A stretch of 60,309 nt of DNA. Origin: Phanerochaete sordida (Eukaryota > Basidiomycota > Agaricomycetes > Polyporales > Phanerochaetaceae). The stretch is from assembly GCA_019973155.2 (NCBI GenBank), contig BPQB01000125.1, positions 1 to 60,309 on the forward strand. The letters run 5' to 3'. Shown in pieces: positions 50,372 through 60,309 of this stretch. The position numbers and the translations under genes are program-made. Below the pieces are notes generated by a model. That model did no database searches. It was not told where the DNA came from and saw nothing but the letters and a program-made list of their open reading frames with translations. Numbering within the stretch: position 1 is the stretch's first letter; each line of letters starts with the position of its first letter.

Positions 50372-53058
50372 CTACGTACTCATGGAATCATTCTCCTCCA
50401 TCCCCAGCGCAGGCGCCTTGCCCTTCCTCCTGTGCTCGCGCATCTTGCGCGTCCACTCCTCCTCGCCGCCCGGGAGCGGCTTCACGCCGAGCGGCCCCGC
50501 AGAGACGTTCGAGTCGAGCGCGAGGTTGAGCAGCTCGAGGATGTGCCCGTTGATCGGGTCGACGCTCAGGCACTGTCGAGTTGTCAGGAAGAGGCTGGAA
50601 AAGCGGAGGGTCACGACAGACCTCGTGATACTTGATGATCGCGCTGTCGAGGTCGTTCATGAGGTGGTACACCATGCCCAGGAAGCCGAGAGCTGCCGCG
50701 TTACGCGGGTCGAGCTGCAGCACGCGCTCGTAGGCCGCCTTTGCCTGAGGGAAATGCCTGCACATGCCGACCGTGAGTGGATGTAGCGCAGTGAATGACT
50801 AGAGACTTACATCATCTTCCGATAGCAGGTACCGAGGTTGACGTATGTCGCAGCCCAGGCGGTCTCGGACGTCTGGGTCATCTGCGCGAGGTCGATGGCT
50901 TCTTTGAACAGGCTGGCCGCCTCTTCGTAGCTTTGGAGTCGTTGAGTTATCGCCCGAGAAAATCAATTGCTCGTACTTACTTCCCATGATTGTATGCCAT
51001 GACGCCCCGTTCATTGGTGAGCAACGGGTCGCCGTCGCACATGGAACGGGCGGCATAGAGCGCCTCGTCCGCCAGCGACAGGTTGGACAAGACTATATGC
51101 TCCATGCCGACGAACATGAGAGGGAGATGCGACCTAGTGCGCCTCAGATTTGGCAAGCCTCGAAGGTGCTGCGGCGTACATACCCTGTGAACATCCGTGC
51201 GCAAGTCGAGTACGCCGTTACGGCGTGGTCGTGTTCGCCTTCGAAGGCGAAGGTATGCGCAAAGGCCACCCAAGCTGGCGCGAAACGAGGGTCCATCAGA
51301 GATGTTTTGCTGCACGAGAGTTTAGCGTTGGATGCAATATCTCTGCCAGGGAAGTGCTCGCCTGAAGTACGTCCGGGCTTCTGACCATTTCTTCGCAGTC
51401 AGGTACCAGACACCGACAGCATACCAGCTGATTGGGTTTTCCGGCTCTTTCTCAACAAGCTCGTGTGCCAGTATGAAGAGCTTTGAATGCAAGTGGGGTA
51501 GATGGTAGAGGCATGCGATATGCAAGGGCATTGTTGGCGCGTGGACGGAGACAAGGCCCAGTATTCTATCGCCTGACTGTCAGTAGGCAATATACGAGGA
51601 AAGTTGGACCGGGACAGACCTTGAAGTGACGGCAAAGCAGTCGGCCCATCTGAAATGCGAATATAGCGCGTCCGCAAAGCTGAAAAGCACGTCCGGGTTG
51701 TCGCCCAAGCCATAATCCTCCACTAGCTTCCGCCTGGCAAGAGCGTGCTCTTCTGCATGTCTGTACTTGCGTAGTCGCGACGTGTAAATCATACGTACAA
51801 ACTCCGCGTCATGCTCAGTCTGTTCCTTGTACGCCAAGCCTTGGACGAATTCCCATTCTGTAGGTAATCAGCGAGCTGCGTATAATAAGTGGTCGCGGAA
51901 AGCACCTTCTATGGGAGTCATCATCTCTCCACTGATGAGTTGCTCGAAGGCTTCGTAGCACTTTACGTCCAATGCGAGCGCCTCCATAAAGCAGTTCTTT
52001 GCCTGGTCGCCGCGATTGAGCTTCAGCATGAGCAAGCCACGCAGGTGGCACATGGAGGCTTCAATCTTGCATTGAGTAAGTGCATGCAGCCACAGCATGG
52101 TGTACCCGACGCACCTTGATTCCGCCGTCCATGTTCGGCACCGCAGGCCCGCTGTTCGCGTTTCCGCGGAACGGATTCGCCTCGCCGAGCATCTCGGTCG
52201 CTTCAGTCCACTTGCCCTGCCGCACCTGGCACTGCGCGGCGAGGTACCGGCACGCGACGCTCATGTCGACGAGGCGCGACACACCATCCGTGTTCTCCGC
52301 CGCGACGGCTATCATCTCGCCGGGCCCGCCGACAGGCAGCCGCGTCTGGCTCGGGAGGTGTGCGAAGGTGTGCATCTCCGGCGGGAGCTCTTTGCCCTTG
52401 CCCTTGACGTCGTGCCCGTTCAGCGGGCCGCTGGCCGCGGGTGGCAGGTTCGGCGGTGTGGTAGGGAACGGACGCGTGAGCAGTCGCTCGGCGCGCGCGT
52501 ACTGGTGCGTGAGGAAGTAGGTCTGCGCGAGCCAGAACGCGTCGTTTGGGTCGTCTGCGCGAAGTCAGGCAGCAGCTCGGGATAGAACGCGTGCAGACAC
52601 GTACTTGTCCAGTTGACGATCTTGTCGCCCCAGAACGCCGCGGTGTCATACAGATGCTGCATGAGCGCGTCGTGTCTCCAGAGTCTCATCCTGTCAATCA
52701 TGCTCCATTCATATTTGCTGTCCTCCTCCTCCTCTTCATTGTCCGAATCGTCGAATACGTTCGTGTCCCTGGCCAACGGATGTCGACTGGAGGTGGCAGG
52801 TTTGGCTCGCCGTGGTGGACGTGGTGACGACCTGAACGGCGTGGCAGGCAATATCGAGCGGTTGGGATCAAGAGCGAACGAACGCGGGTTCGACGCGGTC
52901 GTGCTCTGATTTGCCTCCGTCAGCGAGTTGATGAGCGACTGTGGGCCGAAGGAGAAAGAAGAGCCGATGGAGTGGCGAGTCCTCGAGCTGGACGGCGAGT
53001 GCAAGCTCGGAACGGAAGGAATTGCAAAGCTGTGGTTGCCCTGCGGCGTCTCATTCAT
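50372..53058 (-). CDS. CDC16: Anaphase-promoting complex subunit Cdc16/Apc6
   Basis: A TPR scaffold subunit of the APC/C ubiquitin ligase. The ATG at 53058 begins [15 protein letters not shown] and the stop is at 50374-50372. The N-terminus is disordered and Ser/Pro-rich up to about residue 100, then [11 protein letters not shown]. The TPR superhelix begins around [23 protein letters not shown] and includes [64 protein letters not shown], and [10 protein letters not shown] with [31 protein letters not shown]. The order and the distinctive NPISWYAVG match Cut9/Cdc16. There are about 12 exons. It shares a 245 bp divergent promoter with the RRM gene. Confidence 0.93.
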
Positions 53059-53303
53059 GGTGTCGTATTTCCGCGAAATATTCCGAGCAGGAAAGTGCAA
53101 GGCGGAGGGCAGTCCAGCGGCGCGGGGGTGCGTGTCAAGGACAGTAAGCGCCGAATCACCCGTTGTTTATTTCCAAAGCTCTTGGCCAAACAAACCCATG
53201 TGGCGACGCGCGCCTGCGAAATTTTGAAATCTCAGATCGAGTCTCGCGCACCGAACCGCACGCTTTCTGCTGTCTCGTCCCTCCGTTCCTCACTCGTTTC
53301 AAA

Positions 53304-54562
53304 ATGGCCAAGACGGTCACAGAAAAGCCGGCCAAGGTCGCGAAGCCGAAGAAGTTCCTCATCAGCGCAGTCGCAGAGTCGTCGAAGAAGGCCGACCCGG
53401 AGAGGATGACCACAAGGGCCGCGGGCAAGCGCAAGAGCATGGAGGCGGATGGCGCCGTGAAGGACGCGAAGAAGGCGAAGGTCGCGGTAGAGGAGCCCAA
53501 GAAGAGCGCTGCGGCTGGCAAGAAGGCTGCTGCTCCGAAAGCTGAGGGCAAGGCGAACGCGAAGGGCAAGAAGAAGGTGGAGGTCGTAGAGGAGGCGGAG
53601 GAGCCCAAGGCTGCGGCACCATCCAAGACCAAGGATGTCAAGTCGAAGAAGACGGCTGCGTCGAAGGCGAAGGCCAAGAGCCCGTCGCCGCCTCCAGAAG
53701 AGTCCGACGCCGAGGAGCAGGCAGGCTCTGATGCGGAGGATGCGCAGGAGGAGGAAGACGTGCAACTGTTTGGCTTTTCGACAGATGACGACGACGACTC
53801 GTCGGACGAGGAGATGGACGTCAACCCCAACCCCGTAGACGTAGGCAAGCTCCCCACAATCGCCAAAGACGATGCAATTGTCAAGCAGAAGCTGGAGAAG
53901 GCCAAGAGGAAGCCGGTGTGTACTCCGTTGAATTGACGTCTGTTGACCAGATACTCATGGTAGCGTAGACCGAAAACCGAGGTGTGCTGTACCTTGGTCG
54001 TATACCCCATGGCTTCTACGAGGAGCAAATGAAGTCCTACTTCTCGCAATTCGGCGACGTGACCCGGATACGTCTCTCCCGCAACAAGAGGGTAAGCCCT
54101 GTCCAAGTCGATTCATTCCAGACTTAGCTTACACGCGCACTAGACTGGCCAATCAAAGCACTACGGCTTCATCGAGTTCGAGTCCTCCTCCGTCGCGCAG
54201 ATCGTCGCGGAGACGATGGACAACTACCTGCTCATGGGGCACATCCTCACGTGCAAGGTGATCCCGAAGGACGAGGTGCACCCCGAGCTCTGGCTCGGCG
54301 CGAACCGCAAGTGGCGCGCGGTCCCGCGCGGACGCGTGTCGCGCGTGCTGCACAACCGGCCGCGCACCGAGGACGAGCAGCAGAAGGCGGAGAAGCGGCT
54401 GCTCAAGCGCCAGGCGCAGAAGAAGCGCAAGCTCGAGGAGGCGGGCATCAAGTACGACTTCGACGCCGTCGCATATGTGAGTGGTGCCCGGGCGCCCTGG
54501 AGGACGTGTCGCTGACGGGTCGTTCTGCGATACAGAAAAAGAAGGCGCAAGCCTCATCATGA
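53304..54562 (+). CDS. Nucleolar RRM protein (NIFK/Nop15-like)
   Basis: A pre-60S ribosome-assembly RNA-binding protein. The ATG is at 53304 and the stop at 54560-54562. The first 200 residues are a Lys/Ala/Glu-rich low-complexity segment with basic KKAK and AKSP repeats, then an acidic [12 protein letters not shown] patch. One RRM follows, RNP2 in [12 protein letters not shown] and RNP1 in [10 protein letters not shown], split by an intron. The C-terminus is Lys/Arg-rich ([16 protein letters not shown]), ending KKKAQASS* after a last intron. The single central RRM with basic flanks is the NIFK/Nop15 layout. The exact orthologue cannot be settled by eye. Confidence 0.88.
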
Positions 54563-55263
54563 TCACCCAACCCCCCATCCCGCTCACTACGTGTCTATCC
54601 ATTGTATTGCTGCTGCTTTCATCTCGATGATACTCATGGAGTCTTGCTTTTCTCGTCCCTACACGATGTGTGCCAAGCGAGTGCGTGCGGCGCGCTTCCG
54701 AGAGGCTGGTGCAACAGAGGCGATGGAGAACCTCGCGGGCACATATAGAAATCGAAGCGCAAAGACAACCTCACGCAGGGCTCCTTCGCCTACCACGGCG
54801 ACCACGATGTGCTACCACGCCGAGCCCCAACGCTGCTACACCTTTTGCGCGTCCTCGCGTGGTCAATGCCTGAAATACACGGTGTGTGCAGTGTGGAGTG
54901 TCCGTAACCGGCAGTCCCAGGTCGATGTCACGAACGACTGCGTGTCCAGGGTGCGGAAACGTCGCACATAAGTTTCGTCACTGGGCCTGAAGACGACCTC
55001 GTGATAATTGGAAGGGAACAACGCACAGATACTACATCCTCAGAAAAGGTACGTACGACTTGCCAGAAACACGCCAGACGATCCACAGTTTTCTACAGAA
55101 TAGGTATACTACAGAAGATCAGATGTACATCGACAGGTAATACATGAGTTGAAAAGGCGGGAAAACCTCTTGCTGACTTGGATATTCGTATAGGTACGAA
55201 CTGTAGGCGTTCAGGTCAGCGCAAAACCAGTCCGGAGGCGGGTTTGGAACTTACACACGATGT
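54563..55263. other. Intergenic, possible Cys-rich small frame
   Basis: A + strand frame from ATG 54811 to 54971 encodes about 53 codons with six Cys in its first half, without a signal peptide or domain. It is weak and not called. The remainder is A/T-rich 3' region of the flanking genes. Confidence 0.3.
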
Positions 55264-58200
55264 TCACGCCCCGATGTGAATGAAGTTGACCCACTGTTCC
55301 AGTGCCACCTGCCGCTTGCGCATCTTCTTCGTCGCAGAGTTCAGCGCTCGCGCGGCCTTCTTGTACCCGACCTCCGCAGGGTATACTTCTGCTTTGGCGT
55401 CCGAGAACATCTCCTGGTAGAAGTCCCGTGCCATCGTCGGCCCGTCATTGTCGCGCATCTGCCACATCGTCCGACGACGCTCCGGAAGCCTGAGAACTGC
55501 ATGGCCGCGGCGAGGTGCAGGACCTCGTCCACTGCGCTGTCCTTGGTCTGCCCCGCGGTGTGACATGCTGACAGGAATGCAAACTCGGCGTTCGGTATGC
55601 GGCTCTTGACGACGTCCAGCAGCGTCAGTCGGTCTGACCCGGACAGCACGAACGCGGACTTGAAAGGTGCGCCTGGCTCTAGAATGCCGTGGCAGACCAG
55701 ATGCACCCATGAGTTCTCCAGCAGCCGCGTCTTCACCTCGGCCAGCTGCGCTTGATCCCCGACCAAGCAGTCTGCCTTGAAATTTCCAAGGTCGCGGAGT
55801 ACTTCGACCTCGGCGTCCACTTCCTTCAAGTTCCCGCCTGTGTTTCCAACTACCAGCATCGAAGGAGGAGCGGCATCTGAAGGCTGCTCGGACCGAGCCC
55901 TTATCAGGGCAGAAAGCGATGGGATGTAGGAACAGATGAAGTAATCCTGGAAGTACTTCTTCCGACCGCCCCTGGATGGTGCGGGTCCGGCTGCATGTAG
56001 GGGTAAGGTCGACAGGACTGATGTTGGAACCAGCCAAACCCGGGATCCCTCTTTGACACCGAGATCTTCCAGCCTAGACACTATCGGCTGTGCCCAGAGG
56101 CCCCATAACTCTTGCAGGACCCTCCGCAGCGCACGGTTGTACAGATCCAGGTTCTTCCCAGACTTCGTGAACTCTAGCCGTGCTTTCGTCAAGTCTTCTG
56201 CGAGCTCCGTTGCCACAGCGTAGAACTCCTCTGGCAGACTGACACATGTGGGCGGTTGGCTGGGGAGCAAAATGATACAGTCAGATCGATATTTGCTGTG
56301 GTTGATGATTAGCACAGGGCCTTCTTGTGCTGCTGACTGTAGCTGGCTGTACCCTGGCGGCTGTAGAAAGTCATCAAACCCACGGAGGGCCCGTATCTTT
56401 GTGGTCAGGTCTTCGAGACGAGAAGCCAGTTCGCGCTTGCGAGCCAGCTTGGATCCGAGGTCATCCTTGAATTTCCTGGGATCCACAAAAATAGAGGTTA
56501 AAGCCTGAGGTGCATGCGCTGGAGTCGATGGTTTCTCATCGAATGCGGTGCTCAGCAATTCAATCTCTCGAGTTGTCTGGACGAACTCAGTGCGCAGATC
56601 GGGGTCGATATCTCCAACCATATCGAGTGGCATACGCAGTCGTCGCGCCGAAGACCACAGCATTGATCGACCGCGCTCAAGGATGGCGACGGCGTCCTCG
56701 AGCCGCCGCTGATTGATGGCGTGCGATGCTGCATGCAAGGCCAAGGGTAATGTCAATCGGAGGAGTGCGTCGTGCTGAGCCTCCAAGGTAGCTGGGACTA
56801 TGAGTGATCGCTCTGTCACAGATAATGCTGCATCGTAAGCCTCCGTGGCCGAATCGTCTTGCTCCTCGTGCGCGACCCGGGCCCATTGATATAGCAGCGG
56901 AAGATCAGATCTTAGGCGGAAGCGCATAGACTTGGCTAGTCCTCTGCACAAATCGCCGAAAATGAGCATGGCCTCTTCGAAGTCTCTCCGGCTGCCAGAG
57001 GAGGTATGATACCGAACGAGTAAAGCTGATGCGAGTGCCCACTTGGAGCTTCCCGACTCGGGGAGTCGTAAAAATGCCTTGCGGGCAGCAGCGACGGCGT
57101 GCTCTATGTCTCTGGAATCGGCCTTGAGGTGCGAGCGGAAGCGTAGGCCTGTAGACATCTCAGAAAGAAGCTCGCTTTGCAAGCCAGCGAAAGTGGCGAT
57201 GTCCTCGGCATTTCGGAACAATACACTTTCAGATATAGCACGCCAGTGATTGATAGCCTCGTCTAGCACAGCGATGTCCATTGTTTGCATGAAGAGCAGT
57301 AGCAGCACTTTTGCCAAGTCGCTCAGCGAGTGATGTTGCGCGAGCTGCACACCCGATGAAACTGCGATTTCGTGAATGTTGCGGTACAATGAAACGGCTT
57401 CATCCAAGTCATTGGACGATTCCTGGCGAGCCATGATAGGAGAAATTGGGCCCAATGTCCGCTCGTCTACATTGTGTAAATAGTCCATCAGCTTTGTGCG
57501 CCATTTGAAGCGTGTGACGAGGTCGTTAGCAAGGAATTTCATCCGGTATTCTTTGTGTATCTTGGCTGTGTGCAATATTCCTCGACGGAATGTAATACAT
57601 TGGTCGAGATCTACCACAGCCCCTGCGCGATTGAACCGCTCTGACAATACGAGGCAAAGTGTGTCCAGTGCATCTTGATGATTCTTGCCGCTTGGGTGAC
57701 TACAGGCAAGCTGAGACTGGAGGAGTGAAATGCATTCGTCGAGCTTCTCCAATTCACCACCCACAGAAAACTGCCTTCTTAGAACGGCAACTAGGCTGTG
57801 GATGCGTTTGGAATACTCGGCTTCTCGAGAGAGCGGACACCAGCTTAGCATATGTCTGCTGAGCAACTCGGCATGCTCCAGAGCTTGGTATCCGTGGTAC
57901 ACTTGATAGTGGCAAACCCAGCAATATACCATCAGTGAAACCATTTCCCGATGGATTATTGGGTGCTCGACGATCCAATCCCCTTGTAGTGCCTCGTACA
58001 AGGGATCATGAGCAGCATTGAAGTCAGAGATTGCGCCAGAGCACTGAAAACGCATGCGTAGCACCTCAAACAGCTTCATTTGGGCTCCCAGTCGCTCAGA
58101 ATTGGAGCTCTTCGTGTCACTTGAAGGACACGAGGCGAGAATCTCCTGCCGGTAGCTTAGGGCACATCCAAGGCCACGATGGTCGCCAGTGTGTTCATAG

Positions 58201-59639
58201 CGAGTGGTGAGGATTTTGGAAAGGGTATCAAGGTTACTCAGTCGCTCTGGATGTCTTGAAGGGCATGCAGCAACTGCCTGCTGCCAAGCAAAAATAGCGT
58301 CATCCATTGCCTCGAGTTCAAGTCCCTCTCCGCGTAACCTGTCGTACAACAGGCTAGCCGCAGACCATAGGTTCATGACCAATGCGTTGGTGGCAGGCCC
58401 TAATGCTTCATAGCCCGAGCTGAGGCTCCGTGTCATTATTGCTGTGCTATCCGGATTGGAGGCCCGCACGTCTGGTCCGTTGATCTTGTGCTCGTACAAG
58501 CTGGCCAAGAATTGCAGTGCTCGGCACTTGCTATTGGGGTCTAGATGCGAGGCGTGAAGGAGCTCTTCGAGGAGATCGCTGCTTTCATCTAGGTCCGCTT
58601 GCTTCTGCATATCGGAGTACCTTCTCAGGAGGTATGCGACCAGTGCGATATGGATCAGATCAGTCCCACTCTGCCCATGAGCGGCAGAGAAGAGCTGTCT
58701 TCCTTCGCGCAAGTATAGTATGGCCCCATCGCGATCCGAATCTGGAACATCTTCAGTCAAACGATGTCGATAACCAAGGATGAATGACAGAAGAATGATT
58801 GAGCGGTCCCGTTTGTCGCCCACTGCGCAGGCAACAGCATCCTTGAGAGTGGAGATGCCAAGATCAAGGTCTGAAATGTTCCAAAAAAATAGGAATCGGT
58901 CCAAGATGGCTTCTGCGAGGTAGTGCAAGGAATGGTGACGTGCAGGATGGTCTGCCATGGAGAGGGCCGTCTGCTCTCGGCGGATTGCTTCGTCAAGGTC
59001 TTCCATGGATTCGGAGACATGGAACCGGTTGTACAATGCCCTCGATAATGCGTGTAGTGAGATGGCAGTCGGAAAGGTGCCAACAGCCTTTCGTAGGCCC
59101 GCTACATTGCTCAGATGTCTGGCACCGATTCCGTTGACGGTGATCTTTGTGTAGACCCCTTCCCGAAACTTGGGGGTCAGAGCTGGCATAATCATATCGA
59201 AGACGCTGCTAGCCAGTCCAGCGATGTTGATACCCTGGAGAATGGTAGTTTGGTAGGCTGCGGCACGGCTTTGGGTTGACTCCAGCATGACGCGACGCGC
59301 TTCCAAGAGTAAAGCGTCGTCGAATGCTGCGCCGCTCCGCATGCAAGGATCGTCATTGAACGAAGTGTCCGCAGCTAGCGAGAGTAGTGTGGTATATGCG
59401 TCCATAGAAGTACGAGATGAGCTATTTTGTGGTGCTCGACGATTTCGAGAGACGATCGACGGGCCTGCGTTCTCGGTACGCTCGAGAGCCTCTGCATCCG
59501 ATCGCCATGCGTTCGGCGACGTGTTAGATAAGTCGAGCAGTCTTGAGAACAAACGGGCAGGGGTCTGATCCTGAGAAGAGGGGGGAGTGGATGCATGGTT
59601 TGGAGACGCGGGGAAGCCTAGCAAATCCTGGAAATTCAT
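55264..59639 (-). pseudogene. TPR-CHAT protein (caspase-like), frameshifted near its end
   Basis: A very long protein with helical TPR-like repeats over its N-terminal two-thirds and a C-terminal CHAT (caspase HetF-associated) protease-like domain. The ATG at 59639 begins MNFQDLLGFPAS. Repeats such as LDEAIRREQTAL, LDECISLLQSQLA, LDQCITFRRGILH and LDEAVSLYRNIH recur at roughly 60-90 residue spacing. The CHAT domain contains the catalytic-type His at VHLVCHG (codon 55691-55689) and Cys at FAFLSACHTAG (codon 55565-55563). A one-nucleotide loss near 55470-55471 splits the frame right after FSGFRSVVG; the expected continuation TMWQMRDNDGPTMARD lies in another frame to a stop at 55264-55266. Unrepaired, the frame ends at 55341. 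Function unknown. Confidence 0.85.
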
Positions 59640-60309
59640 ATTTAACAAACTGGAGAAATGCTGTTTCTGCGATGCATTGTACAGCCGCGTTAGCGAGCGT
59701 AGAACCCAGCCGTATGGAATATATGCGACGTACTGATGGTGTATTTTCTGTTTGGGTTTTGTGGTCACAGGTGTATAGAAGTAGCGAGCCTGGATGCCTG
59801 TGATTCGCTGGTACCTGTGTCAGATATTGTCCGCTCACAGGAAGTTGGGAAGAAAGTGTACAATGAGCTCAAGTGCGATGGTGGTGGTACAAAGTCAAGT
59901 TCGGATGCTCATGCAGTGCGCCAGGTCTGGCGTGGCGGTTCCATGGGTATGTACTAGGAACGTGCCAGGAACGTGTCGATATGCACCATTCCTCCGGACA
60001 GCATGGTGGGAGGAAGCGGATATACCTGTCTCGTGTGGAACGGAATGGAAGCAAGGTCCTAGAGGATGCATCTGGAAAAATACTTTCAGTCAGACCACTC
60101 AGCCAGTAGTCCAAAGCATCGCGTACCATATGTACTGGTATAGAACATGGCAGGTATTCTATACCAGTACATACCCAAGCGTTTTGTCCAGACCTCTCTG
60201 TACCATCCAGACCCATGTCTCAGAGGTATGGATGCCGAGGACCACCAGTAAGGCGGTATATACTGCATTGTACCTAGTGTGCAAGATGATACAGTCAGTT
60301 ATGAGCTTC
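59640..60309. other. Intergenic to window end, with an inverted repeat
   Basis: Upstream of the TPR-CHAT gene. No coding signal was supported. It contains the inverted repeat at 60129-60173. Confidence 0.4.
60129..60173. repeat. Inverted repeat, 17 bp arms
   Basis: The arms TATGTACTGGTATAGAA (60129-60145) and its reverse complement (60157-60173) are separated by an 11 nt spacer. The hairpin could form a stem of 17 base pairs. No adjacent gene or transposon end was identified. Confidence 0.8.

Noticed and set aside
54591..54971. Small + strand gene after the RRM gene
   Set aside because: The frame lacks domains and a signal peptide. It was described only as a weak possibility in the gap.

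Overview
This 60.3 kb window is nuclear DNA of a filamentous basidiomycete, most likely an Agaricomycete of the wood-decay type. The evidence is a canonical class I hydrophobin, multi-exon genes with 45-65 nt GT-AG introns and frequent GTGCGT/GTACGT donors, strong G/C preference at third codon positions, and families typical of this group: an intracellular GH3 beta-glucosidase, an MDR-type ABC pump, a NACHT/STAND protein and a TPR-CHAT protein. The genus cannot be fixed from sequence alone.

Layout, left to right. 0.9-1.35 kb (+) hydrophobin. 2.8-4.1 kb (+) sulfite oxidase, followed by an orphan pair of coding-like exons. 4.95-7.8 kb (-) a NACHT-type STAND NTPase, with a diverged fragment of a second sulfite oxidase gene just beyond its 5' end (8.0-8.16 kb). 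8.7-11.3 kb (+) a Na+/Ca2+ exchanger-family cation exchanger. 12.0-17.1 kb (-) a full ABCB transporter. 18.3-19.3 kb (+) a cis-prenyltransferase for dolichol synthesis. 19.8-21.5 kb (+) a coiled-coil protein of unknown function. 22.1-22.8 kb (-) eIF1A, divergent from 23.1-24.5 kb (+) the PP2A catalytic subunit.

25.0-32.25 kb (+) is a GH3 beta-glucosidase gene split in its last coding exon by a 3,786 bp Mutator-like (MULE) transposon. The element has 46 bp perfect terminal inverted repeats, a perfect 9 bp target duplication and an intact seven-exon transposase gene of about 1,003 codons. Next come CCT5 (32.5-34.6, +), a Sec14-like CRAL-TRIO protein (35.0-36.3, +), an F-box-like/ankyrin-like protein (36.4-37.4, -), a sugar transporter with a 9 nt micro-exon (37.7-39.8, -), a macrodomain protein (40.5-41.7, -) divergent from an STK32/YANK-like kinase (42.1-43.8, +), a vacuolar TRP channel of the Yvc1 type (44.4-47.7, -), an F-box protein (48.1-49.4, -), the APC/C subunit Cdc16/Apc6 (50.4-53.1, -) divergent from a nucleolar RRM protein (53.3-54.6, +), and a large TPR-CHAT protease-like gene with one frameshift (55.3-59.6, -).

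Most genes are unrelated housekeeping functions with compact spacing and no operon logic. Two loose themes are visible: calcium handling (the exchanger and the TRP channel), and proteins resembling cell-death or self/non-self modules (STAND NTPase and TPR-CHAT). The active mobile DNA in the middle is the clearest sign of recent genome change. Exon limits were inferred by eye from splice signals, frame and family conservation. Where I added exon lengths and the total was divisible by three, I say so.
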